This document shows positions 54,429 through 62,318 of a stretch of DNA of 64,000 bases, piece by piece. The position numbers were made by a program, and so were the translations under genes. This DNA is from Acholeplasmatales bacterium (GTDB lineage Bacteria > Bacillota_I > Bacilli_A > Acholeplasmatales > Anaeroplasmataceae). The notes under the pieces were generated by a model. That model saw only the letters and a program-made list of their open reading frames with translations, made no database searches and had not been told where the DNA came from. Position 1 is the first letter of the stretch. Each line of letters opens with the position of its first letter. The DNA lies in NCBI GenBank assembly GCA_017542485.1, contig JAFXXC010000066.1, positions 1 through 64,000 of the forward strand, written 5' to 3'.

Positions 54429-54668
54429 ATGAGTAAGTTCATAATTGACATATTTGTGCTTATCGCAGCAATCTTATTAATAGTAATTGTAATGCTTCAG
54501 GGATCAAAGGATGATATCAATGATGCATTTAATGGTAGTAAGTCTGATTTATTTAAAAATCAAAAGACACGTGGTGTAGAATTATTTATGCAACGTACAA
54601 CTGCAATAGTAGCTATTGTATTCGTAGTATTAGTTATTTCTGCAGTTATTATACATGCCACAATATAA
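54429..54668 (+). CDS. secG: Preprotein translocase subunit SecG
   Basis: A 79-residue two-helix subunit of the SecYEG channel. The first helix (residues 4-24) ends in VMLQGSKDDIND, the conserved loop has FNGSKSDLF and RGVELFMQRTT, and the second helix follows. I chose ATG 54429 after GGAGG. The position just before rnr and smpB is the conserved Firmicute order. Confidence 0.92.
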   Translation: MSKFIIDIFVLIAAILLIVIVMLQGSKDDINDAFNGSKSDLFKNQKTRGVELFMQRTTAIVAIVFVVLVISAVIIHATI

Positions 54669-54674
54669 TTATTG

Positions 54675-54703
54675 ATGAGACTGTGAAGTCTCATTATTTT
54701 TTT
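54675..54703 (+). terminator. Terminator after secG
   Basis: ATGAGACT pairs with AGTCTCAT around GTGA, followed by TATTTTTTT. Confidence 0.88.
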
Positions 54704-54720
54704 CAAAGGAGGAGATATTT

Positions 54721-57051
54721 ATGAGTAAGAAGTTAATATTTAGAGAGCTTCAAAATGAATCACTTACTTATGATGAACTCTCTTTGATATTCGATGATGA
54801 AAATTTAATTGATGAATTAGAAGCTTTAGAGGATGAGGGATTAATTGTTAAAATTAAGAAAACAGGAAAATATAAGGTTTCTACAAAAAAGAAAAATATT
54901 GAAATAAATGATTATGTTTTAAATGAAGAAAGTGTATTAGAAATATTAAAGGATTCAGCTAATAGTTTATATTATATTTCTAATAAATGTGGTGCTAAGC
55001 TCGAAAAAACGAAACAATTTGTTGAAGAGATGGTATCAAAAAATATAATTTCAAAGTGTCAAGGTGAATATGGTATTGTATATGGTATTCCATATAATGG
55101 CGAGGTTAAAGTAAATAATAGTGGTGCTGGAGTTATAATTATAAATGATAATAAATATTATCTTGAGAATGTTGATAAATATAATATTTTTTCCGGAGAT
55201 ATAGTAAGTGTTTTATTTGAAAATAATTATAATGAATTTCATGCCTATTTATTAAATGTAGTTAGTCATAGATATGATTATTGTGTAGGAGTTATTAACC
55301 ATAGAAAGAAAAAGACTAAAAATGGATTAGAGGATAGATATTCTTTTAAGTCAACTATGTTAAGTATGCCTATTAATATACCTTTAAATAGTGATGATGT
55401 TTATAATATACCAGAGGATTCATTGGTTAAGGTTAAGGTTACATATTATGATTATGTTATTTCATTAAGTGATTTTGAAGTTGTTGGAAATATTAATGAT
55501 CCTACTATTGAGATAACTAAAATTGCTTTAGAATATGGTTTTGATATTGAATTTGATAATGATGTAAAAGAAGAAGTAAAATCTATTCCACAAAATGTGT
55601 TGAAAAATGAATATAATGGAAGAAGAGATTTTAGAGATTTAGATATTATCACTATTGATGGTGATGATTCTAAAGATTTTGATGATGCTATTTATTTGAA
55701 AATTCTTGATAATGGTAATTATGAGTTACAAGTTCATATAGCAGATGTAAGTCATTATGTTAAATGGGGTAATCCTCTAGATAAGGAAGCATTAAAAAGA
55801 GGTACGAGTCTTTATTTAGCTGATAGAGTAATACCTATGTTACCACATGAATTATCTAATGGTATTTGTTCACTTAATGAAGGTGTGGATAGATTAGTAT
55901 TATCTTGCATTATGGAGATAGATAAAAAGGGTAATTTGGTTAATTATGAAATATGTGAGGGTGTTATTAATTCACATCATAGAATGACTTATGATAAAGT
56001 TAATAAAATGTTTGATGGAGATAAAAAATTAATCGAAGAGTATAATGACATTTATGATATGTTATTAAAAATGAGAGAATTATCTAATATTATTAGAAAT
56101 ATTAGAAATAAAAAGGGTGGTATTGAGTTTGATACTATAGAGTATTCATTTAAGCTTGATAATTGTGGAAAGCCTATTGAAATAATTAAAAGAGAAAGGT
56201 TCGACTCTGAAAAATTGATTGAGGATTTTATGTTAAAGGCTAATGAAACTATAGCTTATCATATGAATATTATGGGGTTACCTATAATATATCGTATTCA
56301 TGAAAAACCTGATCAAGAGAAATTACATAATACTTTTAAAGAGATAGGTAATATGGGTATTGAGGTTAAGAATATTCAAAATGATATTCATCCTAAAGAG
56401 ATACAAGAAATATTAGGTAAGATTAAGGATAATCCAAATAAGGATATTATTAGTAATATGTTGTTAAGAAGTATGATGAAGGCAAAATATTCTAATGATA
56501 ATTTAGGACACTATGGATTAGCATTGAACTATTATTGCCATTTTACATCGCCTATTAGAAGATATCCTGATTTGATGACACATAGAATGATTAAAAAGTT
56601 ATTGCTTCATCCAAGCGATAGTTTCGAAAAAGAAATAAAGTACTATAATAATATAATGCTTGATATAGCAATGAAGAATTCTTCAAGTGAAAGACGCAGT
56701 GTTGATTGTGAGCGTAGTGTTAATGATATGCTTTATGCTTGGTATATGGAAGATAAGATTAATTGTGAATATGAAGGAGTAATCACATCAATTACATCAT
56801 TTGGAATGTTTATAGAACTTGATATGGGAATAGAAGGATTATTTTTATATAGAGACGCAAATAGATATTATTATGTTGATGAAAAAAATAATAGTTGTGA
56901 GGCAGCTGGGAATATTTACCATGTTGGGGATAAGGTTAAAATAATAGTTTCTAATAGTGATAGAGAATCTAGATGCATTTACTTTAATTTAAAAGATGAT
57001 TATAATGACAGAAGTAGGAGATATTATAATGAAAATAATATGTACAAATAA
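54721..57051 (+). CDS. rnr: Ribonuclease R
   Basis: A 3' to 5' exoribonuclease of 776 residues that degrades structured RNA and helps tmRNA-mediated quality control. Two winged-helix or cold-shock-like regions come first (about 1-220). The RNB catalytic domain (about 290-610) starts with the magnesium-binding TIDGDDSKDFDDAIY and contains GTSLYLADRVIPMLP and HFTSPIRRYPDL. The C-terminal S1 domain is at about 670-750. GGAGGAG precedes the ATG. Its last 23 bases overlap smpB. Confidence 0.95.
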   Translation: MSKKLIFRELQNESLTYDELSLIFDDENLIDELEALEDEGLIVKIKKTGKYKVSTKKKNIEINDYVLNEESVLEILKDSANSLYYISNKCGAKLEKTKQFVEEMVSKNIISKCQGEYGIVYGIPYNGEVKVNNSGAGVIIINDNKYYLENVDKYNIFSGDIVSVLFENNYNEFHAYLLNVVSHRYDYCVGVINHRKKKTKNGLEDRYSFKSTMLSMPINIPLNSDDVYNIPEDSLVKVKVTYYDYVISLSDFEVVGNINDPTIEITKIALEYGFDIEFDNDVKEEVKSIPQNVLKNEYNGRRDFRDLDIITIDGDDSKDFDDAIYLKILDNGNYELQVHIADVSHYVKWGNPLDKEALKRGTSLYLADRVIPMLPHELSNGICSLNEGVDRLVLSCIMEIDKKGNLVNYEICEGVINSHHRMTYDKVNKMFDGDKKLIEEYNDIYDMLLKMRELSNIIRNIRNKKGGIEFDTIEYSFKLDNCGKPIEIIKRERFDSEKLIEDFMLKANETIAYHMNIMGLPIIYRIHEKPDQEKLHNTFKEIGNMGIEVKNIQNDIHPKEIQEILGKIKDNPNKDIISNMLLRSMMKAKYSNDNLGHYGLALNYYCHFTSPIRRYPDLMTHRMIKKLLLHPSDSFEKEIKYYNNIMLDIAMKNSSSERRSVDCERSVNDMLYAWYMEDKINCEYEGVITSITSFGMFIELDMGIEGLFLYRDANRYYYVDEKNNSCEAAGNIYHVGDKVKIIVSNSDRESRCIYFNLKDDYNDRSRRYYNENNMYK

Positions 57052-57481
57052 GAAGGCATCATTTGAATATTTTTTGCTTGATAAGTTTGAAGCTGGTATT
57101 AAGTTAAAAGGTACCGAGATTAAATCAATTAGACAGGGAAAGTGCAATATCAATGATGCCTATGTCATTATGAAAAATAATAGGCCTTACATACTAAATA
57201 TGTTTATTGCAAAATATGAGCATGGTAATATATTTAATCATGATGAATTACGAACAAGAGAATTATTACTTCATAAGCATGAATGTGAAAAGCTAGCTTC
57301 TAAGATTAAACTTGATGGTTTAACTTTAGTAGCAACCAAAGCATATTTTGAAGGATCATTAGTTAAAATTGAAGTGTGTTTAGCAAGAGGTAAGAAGCTT
57401 CAAGATAAGAGAGAAACAATAAAAGAAAGAGATATTAGTAGAAATATAAATAAAATGATGAAAGATTCAAGCAAATATTAA
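57029..57481 (+). CDS. smpB: tmRNA-binding protein SmpB
   Basis: It binds tmRNA and takes it to stalled ribosomes. The OB-fold shows FEAGIKLKGTEIKSIRQGKC split by a turn, NDAYVIMKN and the GKKLQDKRETIKERD tail, which acts in the decoding site. The 150 residues are normal. I chose ATG 57029 after AGGAGAT; it lies inside the end of rnr, so translation is probably coupled. The tmRNA gene follows 28 bases after its stop. Confidence 0.94.
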   Translation: MKIICTNKKASFEYFLLDKFEAGIKLKGTEIKSIRQGKCNINDAYVIMKNNRPYILNMFIAKYEHGNIFNHDELRTRELLLHKHECEKLASKIKLDGLTLVATKAYFEGSLVKIEVCLARGKKLQDKRETIKERDISRNINKMMKDSSKY

Positions 57482-57487
57482 AAATTG

Positions 57488-57496
57488 TGCTATACT
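57488..57496 (+). promoter_or_regulatory. Extended -10 promoter of ssrA
   Basis: TGC-TATACT, with the mature tmRNA start 12 bp downstream. No clear -35 is present. Confidence 0.6.
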
Positions 57497-57508
57497 AATA
57501 TTGTTCAT

Positions 57509-57907
57509 GGGGATGTACTGGATTCGCTATGATTTAAGGACATTTGTAAGCATGTGGGAGTAGTCTCCCTTAAAAACGTCGGGGTTTTTAATAAACGCTG
57601 AAGATAATAATGATTATGCATTCTTAGCTGCAAGAAGCAATTCTTGTGCTAACTATGCTTTCGCTTGCTAATATATTAAAGCGACAGAACCCTATAGGGT
57701 GCCTACCCTTATAGGCTTTCTGACAACACAGTAGGATATATTTTGTTATTCGCTACTCTAGGATAATAAGATGAATATAATAGAGTGTAGGTAGTTTTTG
57801 GTTTTCCTTTTCGCTTAGGACTATCGAAAATTTAGATTAGGATAAACATGTAGAAAGCAAATGAAATTGGGTTGTATACATGGGTTCGATTCCCATCATC
57901 TCCACCA
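57509..57907 (+). ncRNA. ssrA: tmRNA
   Basis: Transfer-messenger RNA that rescues stalled ribosomes. The 5' GGGGATG pairs with the 3' CATCTCC, a TTCGAT T-arm lies near the end (57886-57891), and CCA is encoded at 57905-57907. The tag frame starts at a GCT resume codon at 57597 and runs to TAA at 57669-57671, which lies beside the helix formed by TCGCTT and AAGCGA (57661-57684). The tag is 24 residues, far longer than the usual 10-14 of Firmicutes. It starts AEDNNDYAFLAA and ends NYAFAC. Confidence 0.95.
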
Positions 57908-57956
57908 ATAGTAACATAACTTTGTTAGAAAATAATAAAGTTCCTATATAGAAAAG

Positions 57957-57981
57957 ATGGCTTATTCAAGCCATTTTTTTG
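57957..57981 (+). terminator. Terminator of ssrA
   Basis: ATGGCTT pairs with AAGCCAT around ATTC, followed by seven T. Confidence 0.9.
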
Positions 57982-58003
57982 TTTTTCTTGTAGTTACACC
58001 AAA

Positions 58004-58231
58004 ATGAGAAGAATTTTTTTAGTGAAGTTCAGAAAAAAGCGATACAAAAAATTTTTTCTTCTCACTAAAATTAGATATTTTATAATAAAAAAAGAGCCGA
58101 AGCTCTTAATGGCTATATATGATTCAAATGAAGATTTTACAGTAAATGACGTTATTAGTCGTGTTGATAGATTAATGTACGAAAACAAATGGGAACAAAA
58201 AAGGCAAGAAAGTAAGATAATTAAATACTGA
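58004..58231 (+). CDS. Possible small basic protein (unknown)
   Basis: A 75-codon frame between two terminators. The first third is very basic and Lys/Phe-rich with no ribosome binding site. The last 40 codons, from an ATG at 58109, look more like a protein (a helical segment with DFTVNDVISRVDRLMYENK). A TATAAT at about 58080-58085 could serve that shorter form, and the terminator at 58241 belongs to this unit. I cannot tell which start, if either, is used, and no family is recognised. Confidence 0.35.
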   Translation: MRRIFLVKFRKKRYKKFFLLTKIRYFIIKKEPKLLMAIYDSNEDFTVNDVISRVDRLMYENKWEQKRQESKIIKY

Positions 58232-58240
58232 TAGTAGAAG

Positions 58241-58260
58241 AACGCCAAGAGGCGTTTTTC
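58241..58260 (+). terminator. Terminator before the first marR gene
   Basis: AACGCC pairs with GGCGTT around AAGA, followed by TTTTC. Its presence shows that something is transcribed between the ssrA terminator and here. Confidence 0.8.
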
Positions 58261-58279
58261 TCTTTGTTAATAATATCAA

Positions 58280-58327
58280 TTGACATTGTGGTAACAAGTT
58301 ACTATAATAATGTTAGTAACAAGTTAC
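58280..58327 (+). promoter_or_regulatory. Promoter and twin MarR operators
   Basis: The -35 TTGACA (58280-58285) and -10 TATAAT (58303-58308) are consensus with 17 bp between. A perfect palindrome GTAAC-AA-GTTAC fills the spacer (58291-58302) and an identical copy lies just after the start site (58316-58327). Both are placed to block polymerase. Confidence 0.85.
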
Positions 58328-58341
58328 CATAAGAGGTTATT

Positions 58342-58827
58342 ATGAGATTAGAAGATATATTAGATGATTATAATAATGATACTTTATCAAGAGAACAAGC
58401 AATATATACTAGCTTCTTTGTTATTCAAAATAGGCTACAAACATCTGGCGAAAAGGCTCAAAGTGAATTGTCTATGAAAAAGTGGCTTTTATTAACAATT
58501 GTAAGTGTTTGTCCAAAACCTCATACATTAACTAATATAGGAAAAATGATGGGTTGTTCAAGACAAAATGTTAAAAAACTAATTACTTTATTAGAGACTA
58601 AAGGATACATAGAAATAATTGAAGGAACCAATAATTCATTATGTATCGAATTAACTAATAAGGTTCAGTCATATTCAAATGAAATAGGATTTAAACAAAT
58701 GAAAATGTTAGAATTATTATTTAGTGAATTCAACGATGATCAAATAAAATTGTTTTTTAATATGATTCAAAAAATCTTTATAGGACTAGAAAAAGTGGAA
58801 AAATATGTAGGTGACAACAATGAATAG
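58342..58827 (+). CDS. MarR-family regulator (first)
   Basis: A winged-helix repressor of 161 residues. The recognition region is visible as LTNIGKMMGCSRQNVKKLITLLETKGY near residues 74-100, followed by the wing. It heads a unit with a flavodoxin and a membrane protein, which suggests response to redox stress or a toxic compound (inference). The twin palindromes at 58291-58327 are its probable operators. GAGG precedes the ATG. Confidence 0.9.
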   Translation: MRLEDILDDYNNDTLSREQAIYTSFFVIQNRLQTSGEKAQSELSMKKWLLLTIVSVCPKPHTLTNIGKMMGCSRQNVKKLITLLETKGYIEIIEGTNNSLCIELTNKVQSYSNEIGFKQMKMLELLFSEFNDDQIKLFFNMIQKIFIGLEKVEKYVGDNNE

Positions 58828-59347
58828 AATTATTATATATGGGTCTAAATATGGTTCGACAGAAAAATATGCTAAAGAACTATCTAATAGAATAAATGTT
58901 CAAACTTTAGAATATAATAAAGTAAATAACATTAATGAATATGATAGCATAATTTATATAGGCTCATTATATGCTGGTGGCGTATTAGGAATGAATAAAA
59001 CATTTAAAAAGATAAAAGATGCATCTAAAAAAGACTTTATTATTGTTACAGTAGGATTGGCTGATCCAACTGATGAAAAAAATACTAACCATATTAAAAA
59101 TGGAATTAAAAAACAAATAACAGAAGAAATATATAATAAAACTAAAATATTTCATTTAAGAGGTGCTATATATTATTCAAAATTAGATTTTAAACATAAG
59201 CTTATGATGAAACTACTTTACAATAAAGCTAAAAATATTCCTTTAGAAGAACAAAATGCAGAAATAAAAGCTATGATAGAAACATATAATAAAGAAGCTG
59301 ATTTTATAAATTATAATAGTTTAGATTCTATTATTAATGTATTATAG
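58820..59347 (+). CDS. Flavodoxin-domain protein
   Basis: A 175-residue FMN-binding protein. The phosphate-binding loop YGSKYGSTEKYAK is at the start, and SLYAGG and TVGLADPTDEK mark the later flavin loops. This form resembles HemG-type protoporphyrinogen oxidase and other flavodoxin oxidoreductases, but no haem genes are near. It overlaps the end of the marR gene by eight bases (ATG 58820), so it is co-translated with its regulator. Confidence 0.9.
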   Translation: MNRIIIYGSKYGSTEKYAKELSNRINVQTLEYNKVNNINEYDSIIYIGSLYAGGVLGMNKTFKKIKDASKKDFIIVTVGLADPTDEKNTNHIKNGIKKQITEEIYNKTKIFHLRGAIYYSKLDFKHKLMMKLLYNKAKNIPLEEQNAEIKAMIETYNKEADFINYNSLDSIINVL

Positions 59348-59362
59348 ATTAGAGATTTAGTT

Positions 59363-59938
59363 ATGAAAAAGACTTATCATGTTTTAATGATTATATTATG
59401 TTTGTTATACGCTTTTGTAGTAGCATTATATATAGCTACTAAAAGTGAAGTATGTTTAGCTATTTGGGAAATATATACTATTTTATCAGCTATATATTTC
59501 TTAATATATTTTAGATTGCTATCTAAATATTTAGGTTTTAAAGAAAAAGAAATAAAGATAGTTACTATTATGTTTATTGGATTATTAGTTTTTACATCTA
59601 TTGCTCATATATCTAGTGTATGTATTACAAGACCACTCTTAAGAGGTGGATATGATGTTCCAAAGTATTATTTAATTGGTATGTATCCATCTATTGAAAT
59701 GTTTATAGATTATATTGGATGGGGATTATTTACTGGATTAGGGTTTATATTTATATCAAAATATATTAAAGATAACAAATTATTAAAGAATATATTTCTT
59801 GTATTAGGTATAATGATATTAATAGGCTTTGTAGGTGGTTTTACACCTATACAAGAATTATGGTATATTGCTTCATTTGGATATGGCTTCGGACCTGTAA
59901 TAATATCAATTATTTTACTTGTCAAGAAAAATAATTAG
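59363..59938 (+). CDS. Six-helix membrane protein (unknown)
   Basis: A 191-residue protein with about six hydrophobic helices and short loops. No transporter signature is recognised. It follows the flavodoxin by 15 bases and ends the marR unit. The context suggests an integral membrane partner or exporter in the same response (inference). No terminator is seen after it. Confidence 0.85.
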   Translation: MKKTYHVLMIILCLLYAFVVALYIATKSEVCLAIWEIYTILSAIYFLIYFRLLSKYLGFKEKEIKIVTIMFIGLLVFTSIAHISSVCITRPLLRGGYDVPKYYLIGMYPSIEMFIDYIGWGLFTGLGFIFISKYIKDNKLLKNIFLVLGIMILIGFVGGFTPIQELWYIASFGYGFGPVIISIILLVKKNN

Positions 59939-60008
59939 TTAGTTTTGGTTTAGAACAATATATTTGAATAATTAAATCTTTTAGGTGATTTTCTATTTGA
60001 AATAAATC

Positions 60009-60080
60009 TGCACTTTATGATATTAATAGGTGCAAAATTTGCACTTTCACATTAAAATAAAAGTGCAAATACATTATAAT
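60009..60080 (+). promoter_or_regulatory. Four-half-site operator array and promoter
   Basis: TGCACTTT (60009), GTGCAAA (60030), TTTGCACTTT (60038-60047) and AAAGTGCAAA (60060-60069) form alternating inverted half-sites. The last two are a perfect 10 bp inverted repeat with 12 bases between, and the middle two give GTGCAAA-A-TTTGCAC. The -10 TATAAT lies at 60075-60080, so the last half-site falls in the promoter spacer. Confidence 0.75.
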
Positions 60081-60096
60081 AAAACTAGGTGATATA

Positions 60097-61206
60097 ATGA
60101 AAGATTTTATTTTTCCAAATTTTAATAAATCAATTTTAAATATATCATCAACTTTGGCAACTTATTTAGGTTGTAAGAATGATAAACCAATATTAAATGA
60201 AATAATGGATGAATTAAAAAAGAATTATAAGAATATTGTATTTATGTGTATTGATGGATTAGGTATTAATCCAATTAATATAAATTTAGAAGATAATAGT
60301 ATTTTAAAAAAGAATATTAAAATGACATTAACATCAACATTTCCATCAACCACAACAAATGCTACTAATTCATTATTATGTAATATGTATCCATTAGAGC
60401 ATGGATGGTTTGGATGGAGCTTATATTATAAAAGTATTAATAAGAATGTTAATATATTTTTAGATACTGATTCATTTAATAATGAAAAAATAATTATTAA
60501 AGAAAAACCAATAAAAAGAGAAGATTATTATTTTGATAATGCCAATACTGACTATAATATTAATACTGTATTTCCGAAATATGTAGAAGTAAAAAATCAA
60601 AAGAACAATCATATATTTGAAACAATAGAAGATTTCTTTAATAATATAAAAACTGTATTAAATAAAAATGATAAACAGTTTATTTATTCATATTTAGGTG
60701 AACCTGATACTACAATGCATGAATTTGGTGTATCAAGCATAGAATCTAAAAAAATAATAAATAGAATAAATGATGAATTTGAATTGTTATATAAAAATAC
60801 TAAAGATACATTATTTATAATTACGGCTGATCATGGACAAATAGATGTAGAAGGATATATAGATTTATATCATGATGATAAATTAATGGATATGTTAAAA
60901 ATATATCCATATTTAGACGCAAGAGCAGTTTCTTTTTTAGTTAAAGAAGAATACAAAAAGGATTTTGAAGAATATTTTAATAATAAATATAAAGAAGATT
61001 TTGTATTATACAAAACCAAAGATTTAATTGATATGGGTATATTTGGCCTCTATGGTAATAAAGAAGAATTATTAGGTGATTATATCGCTATAGGAACATA
61101 TACTAATAAAATAGCATTATTAACACCAGTATCTAAAAGACATAAAGGACATCATACATCATTAACAGATGAAATGCTTGTGCCATTAATTATAGTGAAT
61201 AATTAA
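60097..61206 (+). CDS. Nucleotide pyrophosphatase/phosphodiesterase (alkaline phosphatase superfamily)
   Basis: A 369-residue hydrolase with two-metal chemistry. Metal ligands and the nucleophile are visible: MCIDGLG (Asp), FPSTTTNA (nucleophile Thr), YLGEPDTTMHEFG (Asp and His), ITADHGQ (Asp and His) and RHKGHHTSLT (His). NPP-type enzymes cleave nucleotide phosphodiesters and similar bonds. No signal peptide is present, so it works in the cytoplasm, which is unusual for NPPs. AGGTGATATA precedes the ATG. Confidence 0.9.
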   Translation: MKDFIFPNFNKSILNISSTLATYLGCKNDKPILNEIMDELKKNYKNIVFMCIDGLGINPININLEDNSILKKNIKMTLTSTFPSTTTNATNSLLCNMYPLEHGWFGWSLYYKSINKNVNIFLDTDSFNNEKIIIKEKPIKREDYYFDNANTDYNINTVFPKYVEVKNQKNNHIFETIEDFFNNIKTVLNKNDKQFIYSYLGEPDTTMHEFGVSSIESKKIINRINDEFELLYKNTKDTLFIITADHGQIDVEGYIDLYHDDKLMDMLKIYPYLDARAVSFLVKEEYKKDFEEYFNNKYKEDFVLYKTKDLIDMGIFGLYGNKEELLGDYIAIGTYTNKIALLTPVSKRHKGHHTSLTDEMLVPLIIVNN

Positions 61207-61234
61207 TTTATGTAATATGAAAGTGAGATAATAT

Positions 61235-61753
61235 ATGAGATTATTATTTGAAATAGATTTAAATAATTATGATAAAAATGGTAAAGCATTTAAAAGACCA
61301 TCTGCTAGAGCGATAATCATAAAAGATAATAAAATATATATGGTTCATAGTTTAGTTTATGATTATTATAAATTCCCAGGTGGTGGAATAGAAAAGGATG
61401 AATCTAATATAGATGCCCTAATTAGAGAAACTGCTTAAGAAGCAGGTTTAATTGTAATAAAAGATTCTATTAAGGAATATGGATATGTACATAGAATCCA
61501 GAAAGCAAAAGATTTAGGATATTCTATGTTTATTCAAGATAATTATTATTATCTATGTGATGTAGAGGATAAAATTATCAATCAAAAATTAGATGCCTAT
61601 GAAGATTATGAAAAATTCACATTAGAATTAATTAATCCTAAAATAGCAATTAATGCAAATAGAAATAAAGATCATGGTCCAAAAAATAAAGATATGATTG
61701 AGCGTGAAGCCAAAGTGTTAGAAATATTAATTGATGAAGGATATTTTAAGTAA
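61235..61753 (+). pseudogene. Nudix hydrolase interrupted by one in-frame TAA
   Basis: One frame of 172 codons runs from ATG 61235 to 61753 with a single interruption, TAA at 61436-61438. The Nudix box reads GGGIEKDESNIDALIRETA-stop-EAGL. The box form is GX5EX7REUXEEXGU, so the stop stands at the first of the two catalytic glutamates. GAA to TAA is a single base change. No other stop or frame change is present after it, so the loss is recent, or it is a sequencing error. Nudix enzymes hydrolyse nucleoside diphosphate derivatives, which would suit the preceding phosphodiesterase. Confidence 0.88.
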
Positions 61754-61785
61754 AAACAAGTTGAAAAAAAATCAACTTGTTTTTA
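61752..61785 (+). terminator. Terminator after the Nudix frame
   Basis: AAAAACAAGTTGA (61752-61764) pairs with TCAACTTGTTTTT (61772-61784) around a run of A. Confidence 0.9.
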
Positions 61786-61812
61786 TTATGCATCAATATT
61801 ATTTATAAAAAT

Positions 61813-61860
61813 GTTGACAAGTCAACAAAATTGACTATAATATTGTTGATTAAACAACAA
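61813..61860 (+). promoter_or_regulatory. Promoter and MarR operators
   Basis: TTGACA (61814-61819) and TATAAT (61836-61841) with 16 bp between. A palindrome GTTGAC-AA-GTCAAC (61813-61826) covers the -35, and TTGTTG-N6-CAACAA (61843-61860) lies over the start site. Confidence 0.8.
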
Positions 61861-61875
61861 AAAGGGAGAGCTATT

Positions 61876-62316
61876 ATGGATGAAAGATTTTATAATTTTA
61901 CAAACCATATTAATAGTATTAATAGAAGTATAAGAAGAATAAAAAATTTTGAGATGCTTGATTATGATTTAAAAAGTCCACATGTATCATGTTTATATTA
62001 TTTATATAAAATGAAAAGTTTATCTATTAAGGAATTAACTAGATTATGTGATATAGATAAGGGAGCTATTTCAAGAACATTGGATTTTCTTTTAAATAAT
62101 GGTTTTGTTTTAATTGATGAATCTGATAATAAAAGTTATAAGAATGATCTATATTTAACTGATAAAGGTAAGGAAGTTGGTAAATATATATCAGATAAAA
62201 TTGATAATATATTAGATGTTGCTAGTAAAGGATTAAACGATAAAGAAAGAGAAATATTATATAAAGCATTAGAACTTATCGATAATAATCTTAAAGAGAT
62301 AGCAGGAAAGGAATAA
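61876..62316 (+). CDS. MarR-family regulator (second)
   Basis: A winged-helix protein of 146 residues with the recognition region SIKELTRLCDIDKGAISRTL near residues 52-72 and the wing DKSYKNDLYLTDKG-like segment after it. I chose ATG 61876 after AAGGGAG; the frame extends upstream to 61777 through the promoter and terminator, which is not coding. It precedes degV by two bases. Two palindromes in the promoter are its likely operators. Confidence 0.9.
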   Translation: MDERFYNFTNHINSINRSIRRIKNFEMLDYDLKSPHVSCLYYLYKMKSLSIKELTRLCDIDKGAISRTLDFLLNNGFVLIDESDNKSYKNDLYLTDKGKEVGKYISDKIDNILDVASKGLNDKEREILYKALELIDNNLKEIAGKE

Positions 62317-62318
62317 AA

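Noticed and set aside
57994-58248. 84-codon minus-strand frame rich in Phe, Ile and Leu
   Set aside because: AT-rich sequence read backward gives such hydrophobic frames by chance. It has no ribosome binding site and runs through the terminator at 58241.
61235-61753. Recoding of the Nudix stop codon as selenocysteine or pyrrolysine
   Set aside because: The stop is TAA, not TGA or TAG, and the site calls for glutamate.
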